Assembly: GCA_017354065.1 (NCBI GenBank)
Contig: JAFMRN010000011.1
Span: forward strand, 1 to 18,057
From: Solirubrobacterales bacterium
Lineage (GTDB): Bacteria > Actinomycetota > Thermoleophilia > Solirubrobacterales > Solirubrobacteraceae
Direction: 5' to 3'
DNA length: 18,057 nt
Below, in pieces: positions 13,863 to 18,057 of this stretch. The notes beneath the pieces were generated by a model. It had not been told where the DNA came from and did no database searches. It worked only from the letters and a program-made list of their open reading frames with translations. Numbering within the stretch: the stretch's first letter is position 1; each line of letters opens with the position of its first letter. The position numbers and the translations under genes are program-made.

Positions 13863-14216
13863 TTAGAAACTCAGCCCGCCCTCACGGGCACCGTCGGCGA
13901 GCGCTTGCACACGCCCGTGGTACAGGTAGCCGCCGCGGTCAAACACCGCGGCGTTGATCCCGGCTGCCTTGGCACGGCCGGCAAGTTCGGCACCGACGGC
14001 CTTGGCCTGCTCGACTCCGGACAGCTCCTTGAAGGCCGGCTCTGTCCAGTTGACGGACGCCAGCGTGCGGCCGGCGATGTCATCGATGAGCTGGGCGGAG
14101 ATGCCCTTGTTGGAGCGGAACACCGAGATGCGCGGGCGCTCGGGGGTGCCGGACACCTTGGCGCGAACGCGGCGACGGCGCTTGAGCCGCGCGTCCTGCT
14201 TGCTTTTGACGGTCAT
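13863..14216 (-). CDS. rplR: 50S ribosomal protein L18 (uL18)
   Basis: 117 residues, the usual bacterial size. uL18 binds 5S rRNA and joins it to the 50S subunit together with uL5. Features: basic N terminus MTVKSKQDARLKRRRRVRAKVSG, RPRISVFRSNKGISAQLIDDIAGRTLASVN and the C-terminal FDRGGYLYHGRVQALADGAREGGLSF. The ATG overlaps the rplF TGA by 4 nt (ATGA). Confidence 0.98.
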   Translation of the reverse strand: MTVKSKQDARLKRRRRVRAKVSGTPERPRISVFRSNKGISAQLIDDIAGRTLASVNWTEPAFKELSGVEQAKAVGAELAGRAKAAGINAAVFDRGGYLYHGRVQALADGAREGGLSF

Positions 14217-14746
14217 GCTCGCTTACCAACCTTCCGGACCACGTACTCGCCCTCATAGCGGATGCCCTTGCCCTTGTAGGGCTCGGGCTTGCGCTGCTTG
14301 CGGATGAACGCGGCAATCTCGCCGACCTGCTGCTTGGACGCGCCCTTGACGCTGATCCTGGTCGGCTGCGGCACCTCGAAGGTGATGCCCTCCGGGGCCG
14401 GCACACTGACCGGGTGGCTGTAGCCGACCGCCAGCTCCAGGTCCTTGCCCTTCAGCTGCGCGCGGTAGCCGACGCCCTGGATCTCGAGGTTCTTCTCAAA
14501 GCCCTGGGTCACGCCGTGGACCATGTTCGCCACGAGCGTCCGGGTCAGTCCGTGCAGCGCGCGGTGCTCACCACGATCGGTCGGGCGCGTGACCAGCACC
14601 TGGTCACCCTCCTGGGTGATCGAGATGTCGCGCTTGACGCGCTCTGACAGCTCACCCTTGGGGCCCTTCACGGTGACCCGCTCAGGCTCGATCGTGACGG
14701 TCACGCCGCTGGGGACGGTGATCGGTTGTTTGCCAATTCGAGACAT
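14213..14746 (-). CDS. rplF: 50S ribosomal protein L6 (uL6)
   Basis: 177 residues from ATG 14746, standard length. uL6 lies near the sarcin-ricin loop and the factor-binding site. It begins MSRIGKQPITVPSGVTVTIE, contains VKGPKGELSE and ends with the conserved GKGIRYEGEYVVRKVGKRA. A frame extension of 14 residues upstream crosses the rpsH stop and is unlike uL6; AGGT just before ATG 14746 supports the chosen start. It is 7 nt after rpsH. Confidence 0.98.
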   Translation of the reverse strand: MSRIGKQPITVPSGVTVTIEPERVTVKGPKGELSERVKRDISITQEGDQVLVTRPTDRGEHRALHGLTRTLVANMVHGVTQGFEKNLEIQGVGYRAQLKGKDLELAVGYSHPVSVPAPEGITFEVPQPTRISVKGASKQQVGEIAAFIRKQRKPEPYKGKGIRYEGEYVVRKVGKRA

Positions 14747-14753
14747 TTGCGAC

Positions 14754-15161
14754 CTACCAGACCTTAGCCACGACCTCGCCGCCGACACCCGCGTGGCGGG
14801 CCTCGTGGCCGGTCAGGACGCCGTGGGACGTGGAGATGATCGCCGTGCCGATGCCGCCGTGAACCTTGGGGATCTGGGCATGGGAGACGTACTCGCGCTG
14901 GCCGGGACGGCTGACGCGCTGCAGTCCGGTGATCACCGGCTTACGGTCGTTCGTGTACTTCAGCGTGACGACGATTCGCTCACCGCGATGCCCCTCTGAG
15001 TGGGGGATCAGCGAGTACGCCTCAATGTAACCCTGCTCCTTCAGGATCCTGGCCAGCTCCTTCTTGAGCTTGGAGGCCGGAATGATCACCTGATGGTGCT
15101 GAGCCTTGGCGGCGTTACGCAGGCGGGTAAGGAAGTCCGCCACGGGATCAGTCATAGACAT
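14754..15161 (-). CDS. rpsH: 30S ribosomal protein S8 (uS8)
   Basis: 135 residues. uS8 binds helix 21 of 16S rRNA and in other bacteria represses the spc operon. It reads MTDPVADFLTRLRNAAKAQHHQVIIPASKLKKELARILKEQGYI near the start and ends HGVLTGHEARHAGVGGEVVAKVW. Two ATGs are possible (residue 1 and residue 3); AAGGGA lies 9 nt before the first and 15 nt before the second, so the first, at 15161, is chosen. It follows rpsN after 21 nt. Confidence 0.97.
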   Translation of the reverse strand: MSMTDPVADFLTRLRNAAKAQHHQVIIPASKLKKELARILKEQGYIEAYSLIPHSEGHRGERIVVTLKYTNDRKPVITGLQRVSRPGQREYVSHAQIPKVHGGIGTAIISTSHGVLTGHEARHAGVGGEVVAKVW

Positions 15162-15182
15162 ATATCGATATCCCTTGGTCGG

Positions 15183-15368
15183 TTACCAGCTTGACTTGGT
15201 CATGCCCGGGACAAAGCCGTTGTGCGCCAGGTCGCGCAGGCAGATACGGCAGAGCCCGAACTTGCGGTACACGGAGCGGCTACGGCCACAGCGGCGGCAG
15301 CGGGTGTAGTCGCGGGTCTTGAACTTGTTTGGCCGCGCTTGGCGGACCCTCTGTGAAGTCTTGGCCAT
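15183..15368 (-). CDS. rpsN: 30S ribosomal protein S14 type Z (uS14), zinc-binding
   Basis: 61 residues, the short zinc form typical of Gram-positive and many other bacteria. C24, C27, C40 and C43 (CRRC...CRIC) make the zinc ribbon. The C terminus LAHNGFVPGMTKSSW is the standard ending. uS14 sits in the 30S head near uS3 and uS10. It lies 9 nt after rplE, in its normal place between uL5 and uS8. Confidence 0.98.
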   Translation of the reverse strand: MAKTSQRVRQARPNKFKTRDYTRCRRCGRSRSVYRKFGLCRICLRDLAHNGFVPGMTKSSW

Positions 15369-15377
15369 GTTTGTTTC

Positions 15378-15962
15378 TCAGCTTTCGTCGGCTGCCGGGG
15401 CCCAGGCGGGCCGGTTGCGCTTGGAGAACGGCAGTCCGATCGCCTCCAGCAGCGCGAACGCTTCCGGGTCGGTCTTGGCCGTGGTGGTGATCGCGATGTC
15501 CAGACCGCGGGTCTGATCGATCGAGTCGTAGTTGATCTCGGGGAAGATCGTCTGCTCGCGGATGCCGAGGTTGTAGTTGCCGCGGCCGTCGAAGCTCTTC
15601 ACGCTGATCCCCTGGAAGTCACGCAGGCGCGGGAAGGCGACCGACACCAGGCGGTCGATGAACTCGTACTGGCGGTCGCCGCGGAGCGTCACGGTCAGGC
15701 CGACCGGCATGCCCTCGCGCAGCTTGAACTGGGCGATGGACTTGCGCGAGCGGCGGATGTTCGGCTTCTGGCCGGTGATCGCGCCGAGCTGGTCCTGCGC
15801 GGCCTCCAGCATCTTGGAGTCCTGCTTGGCGTCGCCGACACCCATATTCACCGTGATCTTGGTGATCCGCGGTGCCTGCATCGGCGAGCTGTAGCCGAAG
15901 CGCTCAATCAGCTGCTGGCGAACCTCGGAGTTGTACTTGGTCTTCAGTCGTGCTTCAGCCAT
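15378..15962 (-). CDS. rplE: 50S ribosomal protein L5 (uL5)
   Basis: 194 residues, slightly longer than E. coli (179). uL5 binds 5S rRNA and contacts P-site tRNA. Recognised by IERFGYSSPMQAPRITKITVNMGVGDAKQDSK, AITGQKPNIRRSRKSIAQFKLREGMPVGLTVTLRG, FPRLRDFQGISVKSFDGRGNYNLGIREQTIFPEI and IAITTTAKTDPEAFALLEAIGLPF. Its ATG overlaps the rplX TGA by 1 nt (TGATG). Confidence 0.98.
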   Translation of the reverse strand: MAEARLKTKYNSEVRQQLIERFGYSSPMQAPRITKITVNMGVGDAKQDSKMLEAAQDQLGAITGQKPNIRRSRKSIAQFKLREGMPVGLTVTLRGDRQYEFIDRLVSVAFPRLRDFQGISVKSFDGRGNYNLGIREQTIFPEINYDSIDQTRGLDIAITTTAKTDPEAFALLEAIGLPFSKRNRPAWAPAADES

Positions 15963-16285
15963 CAGTCGAGCCTCGTCCCGCTCCGCTTGGCAACGCGGAA
16001 GCGCTTGCCGTCTTCAGTCTCGATCCCGATCCGGGTCGGCTTACCGTCCTTGGGGTCAATCAGCGCCACGTTGGACACGTGGATCGGACCCTCTTGTTCG
16101 ATCACGCCGCCACCGGTCATGCCCTGCAGCGTCTGCTGCGGGCGCTGGTGGCGCTTGACGATGTTCAGGCCCTGTACGTAGACCTTCTGCTTGGCCGGGT
16201 CGACGCGCAGCACCTTGCCCTTCTTGCCGCGGTCCTTGCCGGAGATCACGATCACTTCGTCGTCGGTTCTGATCCGCGCGGGCAT
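15962..16285 (-). CDS. rplX: 50S ribosomal protein L24 (uL24)
   Basis: 107 residues, standard. uL24 is an early assembly protein at the exit of the peptide tunnel. The KOW motif is DEVIVISGKDRGKKGKVLRVD (~9-29), followed by VYVQGLNIVKRHQRP and EGPIHVSNVALIDPKDGKPTRI. It starts 2 nt after the rplN stop and ends in a TGATG overlap with rplE. Confidence 0.98.
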   Translation of the reverse strand: MPARIRTDDEVIVISGKDRGKKGKVLRVDPAKQKVYVQGLNIVKRHQRPQQTLQGMTGGGVIEQEGPIHVSNVALIDPKDGKPTRIGIETEDGKRFRVAKRSGTRLD

Positions 16286-16287
16286 GA

Positions 16288-16656
16288 CTAGAGCACCTCC
16301 GGCGCGAGGCTGACGATCTTCATGAAGTTGCGCTCACGCAGCTCACGGGCTACCGGCCCGAAGATGCGGGTTCCGCGCGGGTTGTTGTCCTTGTCGATGA
16401 TCACTGCAGCGTTCTCGTCAAATGCGATGTAGGTGCCGTCTTCACGGCCATAGGCCTTACGGGTGCGAACGACGACCGCGTCGACGACGTCACCCTTCTT
16501 GACCGCCCCCTGGGGGCTGGCCTGCTTGACGGTCGCCTTGACAATGTCGCCAACGCCAGCGTAGCGGCGGCGTGAGCCACCGAGGACGCGGATCACCAGG
16601 ACTTCCCGGGCGCCGGTGTTGTCGGCGACCTTCAGCCGCGATTCGTTCTGAACCAT
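16288..16656 (-). CDS. rplN: 50S ribosomal protein L14 (uL14)
   Basis: 122 residues, exactly the common length. uL14 lies at the subunit interface and forms an intersubunit bridge. Diagnostic are MVQNESRLKVADNTGAREVLVIRVLGGSRRRYAGVGDIV, VKKGDVVDAVVVRTRK and NPRGTRIFGPVARELRERNFMKIVSLAPEVL. The frame extends 39 codons upstream into rpsQ, but homology and the AAGG before ATG 16656 fix the start. The gap to rpsQ is 4 nt. Confidence 0.98.
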   Translation of the reverse strand: MVQNESRLKVADNTGAREVLVIRVLGGSRRRYAGVGDIVKATVKQASPQGAVKKGDVVDAVVVRTRKAYGREDGTYIAFDENAAVIIDKDNNPRGTRIFGPVARELRERNFMKIVSLAPEVL

Positions 16657-16660
16657 GGCC

Positions 16661-17350
16661 TTACTTAGCCCTTTCCACAACCTCGACCAGGCGCCAGCGC
16701 TTGGTCGCGGACAGCGGTCGGCACTCCTGCACGGTGACGGTGTCGCCGATGTTCGCGTCATTGCTCGCGTCATGGGCGTGCAGCGTCATCGAGCTGCGCA
16801 CGATCTTCTTGTACTTGCGGTGCTGGCGGGAGATGTCGATCCGGACCGTGATCGTCTTCTCTGCACGGTCGGAGACGACCACGCCCTGGCGCGTCTGCTT
16901 GGAGCCGGTGACGTGCTCACGCGGCGGCGTCTGGCTGGTGTCGTGCTCGGCCGCCTGGTACTTGGCGCGCTCCTGCTGGCGCCGCCGGCTGCGGGCCTTG
17001 GCCTTGGCCGCACGGGTCTCGTCACGCTCTGACTGGCGCTCTTGGGCACTGCGCTGGGGCTTGACGCCGGCCTTGGCGATCTTCTCCTGGCGGATCTTCT
17101 CCTTGCGCTCCTTGGCCGTCAGCGGCACGATCGGCGGCGCGTCCTCAACGGGCGCTTCCGCCTCAGCCGCGGGCTCGCTCGGCTCCTCAGCGACCGGTGC
17201 CTCAGCCTCTGCCTCGGGCGCGGGTGCCTCAGCCTCTGCTTCAGGCGCGGGCGCCTCAGCCTCTGCCTCGGGCGTCGGGGCCTCAGCCTCGGGAGCGGAC
17301 GCTTCCGGTGCCGGGGTCTCCGCTTCGTTTGTCTCAGTCTCGTCAGCCAT
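16661..17350 (-). CDS. rpsQ: 30S ribosomal protein S17 (uS17) with a long repeat-containing N-terminal extension
   Basis: 229 residues from ATG 17350, against roughly 80-110 in most bacteria. The uS17 core (OB fold on 16S rRNA) is at the C terminus, ~153-229: TRQGVVVSDRAEKTITVRIDISRQHRKYKKIVR, HAHDASNDANIGDTVTVQECRPLSATKRWRLVEVVERAK. Before it lies an acidic Ala/Pro/Glu segment (~5-72) with a 9-residue period (AP-x-PEAEAE) and a strongly charged, likely helical basic segment (~78-135, KERKEKIRQEK ... AKARSRRRQQERAK). An upstream in-frame GTG at 17368 would add six residues; I prefer the ATG because of its start MADETETNEAE, but neither has a convincing Shine-Dalgarno. It overlaps rpmC by 8 nt. 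The extension is intact, in frame and not from a frameshift. Confidence 0.93.
   Translation of the reverse strand: MADETETNEAETPAPEASAPEAEAPTPEAEAEAPAPEAEAEAPAPEAEAEAPVAEEPSEPAAEAEAPVEDAPPIVPLTAKERKEKIRQEKIAKAGVKPQRSAQERQSERDETRAAKAKARSRRRQQERAKYQAAEHDTSQTPPREHVTGSKQTRQGVVVSDRAEKTITVRIDISRQHRKYKKIVRSSMTLHAHDASNDANIGDTVTVQECRPLSATKRWRLVEVVERAK
17199..17300. repeat. 27-bp tandem repeat within the 5' part of rpsQ
   Basis: Three consecutive 27-bp units beginning gcctcagcctctgc start at 17199, 17226 and 17253, with a shortened fourth unit from 17280. They differ at only a few positions and encode the 9-residue period of the uS17 extension. Near-identity at the DNA level suggests recent unit duplication by slippage or unequal exchange; copy number could vary between strains. 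Confidence 0.85.
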
Positions 17351-17549
17351 TTGCGGTCTCGATTCCACGTTCCTTCGCGACGGTCAGTGCCCGCGCGATC
17401 TCCTTCTTTGCGGCGGACAGCCCCGCCGTGTTCTCCAGCTCGCCGGTGGCGTGCTGGAAGCGCAGTCCGAACAGTTCCTTCCGCGCGTTTTCAATGTGCT
17501 CGCGAAGCTCGTTGTCGGGCAGCTCGCGCAACTCTGTGGTCTTGGTCAT
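17343..17549 (-). CDS. rpmC: 50S ribosomal protein L29 (uL29)
   Basis: 68 residues, normal. uL29 is a two-helix protein at the tunnel exit that helps dock nascent-chain factors. It reads TTELRELPDNELREHIENARKELFGLRFQHATGELENT ... KKEIARALTVAKERG, the standard uL29 pattern. The ATG overlaps the rplP TGA by 1 nt, and its own TGA lies within the beginning of rpsQ (8-nt overlap). Confidence 0.98.
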   Translation of the reverse strand: MTKTTELRELPDNELREHIENARKELFGLRFQHATGELENTAGLSAAKKEIARALTVAKERGIETANG

Positions 17550-17962
17550 CAGCCGTCCTCTCGCATCACGAACTTGGTGCGGACGGGCAGCTTGTGACCT
17601 GCCAGGCGCATCGCCTCGCGCGCCAGCGGCTCGGGTACGCCGGACAGCTCGAACATCACGCGCCCCGGCTTGACCACCGCGACCCAGCCTTCCGGTGAGC
17701 CCTTACCGGAGCCCATGCGGGTCTCGGCCGGCTTCTTGGTGAAGGATTTGTCGGGGTAGACGTTGATCCAGACCTTGCCGCCACGCCGGATCTTGCGGGT
17801 CATCGCGATACGCGCCGCCTCGATCTGACGGGCCGTGATCCAGCCGTCATCCAGGGTCTTCAGTCCGTACTCACCGAACTGCACCTTGACCTGGCCACGA
17901 GACAGGCCCGCACGCCGGCCGCGGTGCACCTTGCGGTGCTTTACACGTTTAGGAGCAAGCAT
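17549..17962 (-). CDS. rplP: 50S ribosomal protein L16 (uL16)
   Basis: 137 residues, standard. uL16 helps shape the A-site tRNA elbow region of the 50S subunit. It begins MLAPKRVKHRKVHRGRRAGLSRG and carries GEYGLKTLDDGWITARQIEAARIAMTR, VYPDKSFTKKPAETRMGSGKGSPEGWVAVVKPGRVMFEL and ALREA-like LAREAMRLAGHKLPVRTKFV. Its ATG overlaps the rpsC TGA by 1 nt (TGATG). Confidence 0.98.
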   Translation of the reverse strand: MLAPKRVKHRKVHRGRRAGLSRGQVKVQFGEYGLKTLDDGWITARQIEAARIAMTRKIRRGGKVWINVYPDKSFTKKPAETRMGSGKGSPEGWVAVVKPGRVMFELSGVPEPLAREAMRLAGHKLPVRTKFVMREDG

Positions 17963-18057
17963 CAGGAGTTACCACCTTGGGGCGCAGTGCCACCGCTCGG
18001 AGCTCCGCCCTGGCCGCGCTGTCCGCCGCCCTGACCTTGGCCGCCCTGGCCGCCTTG
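17962..18057 (-). CDS. rpsC: 30S ribosomal protein S3 (uS3), C-terminal tail only
   Basis: Only the last 31 codons and TGA are in the window: a Gly/Gln-rich low-complexity tail (QGGQGGQGQGGGQRGQGGAP...). No uS3 domain is visible, so the call rests on position: in the S10 operon rpsC lies directly upstream of rplP, and uS3 proteins of Actinomycetota often carry long low-complexity C-terminal tails. The TGATG overlap with rplP supports an operon neighbour. Confidence 0.75.
   Translation of the reverse strand, partial: QGGQGGQGQGGGQRGQGGAPSGGTAPQGGNS

Noticed and set aside
16572..17597. 341-codon plus-strand open frame rich in Ser/Ala/Gly repeats
   Set aside because: It runs antisense through rplN, rpsQ, rpmC and rplP; its repeats are the complement of the uS17 Ala/Pro/Glu repeats, and long antisense frames are expected in G+C-rich DNA.
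1..18057. CRISPR array, insertion sequence, phage or defence genes
   Set aside because: No spaced direct repeats, transposase, integrase, tRNA or defence-type protein was seen; every long gene has a housekeeping or envelope assignment except the small secreted protein.

Overview
The window is a G+C-rich (roughly two-thirds by eye) bacterial chromosome segment. Most of it is one long minus-strand run of ribosomal-protein and associated housekeeping genes: the 3' part of the S10 operon, the spc operon and the alpha operon. Gene order, zinc-type small uS14, zinc-type uS4 and bL36, frequent GTG starts and 1-4 nt stop/start overlaps point to a high-G+C Gram-positive, i.e. Actinomycetota. A deep-branching class such as Thermoleophilia (Solirubrobacterales) is my best guess, but that is inference from style of gene content, not a measured placement.

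Read in the direction of transcription (right to left): rpsC (3' end only), rplP, rpmC, rpsQ, rplN, rplX, rplE, rpsN, rpsH, rplF, rplR, rpsE, rpmD, rplO and secY; then an unexpected membrane acyltransferase gene fused by a 1-nt overlap to adk; then map, rpmJ, rpsM, rpsK, rpsD, rpoA, rplQ. infA, normally between map and rpmJ, is not there; a 208-nt non-coding gap with a possible extended -10 promoter sits in its place. A 133-nt gap before rpoA is packed with overlapping inverted repeats. After rplQ, a plus-strand gene for a small secreted protein (4764-5243) separates rplQ from truA, which begins a tightly overlapped truA-surE-ligA cluster on the minus strand. The left edge carries the 3' part of a plus-strand dacB-type D,D-carboxypeptidase that converges on ligA.

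The operon supplies ribosome assembly (r-proteins), membrane insertion of proteins (SecY), removal of initiator methionine (Map), adenylate balance (Adk) and transcription (RpoA). TruA (tRNA pseudouridylation), SurE (nucleotidase) and LigA (DNA ligase) are housekeeping neighbours.

Most noteworthy: the acyltransferase insertion between secY and adk; a ~150-residue repeat-bearing N-terminal extension on uS17; loss of infA from its usual place; a perfect 10-bp inverted repeat between the divergent truA and secreted-protein genes; overlapping, mutually exclusive hairpins upstream of rpoA; a perfect 13-bp palindrome inside the ligA coding region with non-preferred codons; and two convergent gene pairs whose stop codons interlock. 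No tRNA, rRNA, CRISPR array, insertion sequence or defence system was seen.
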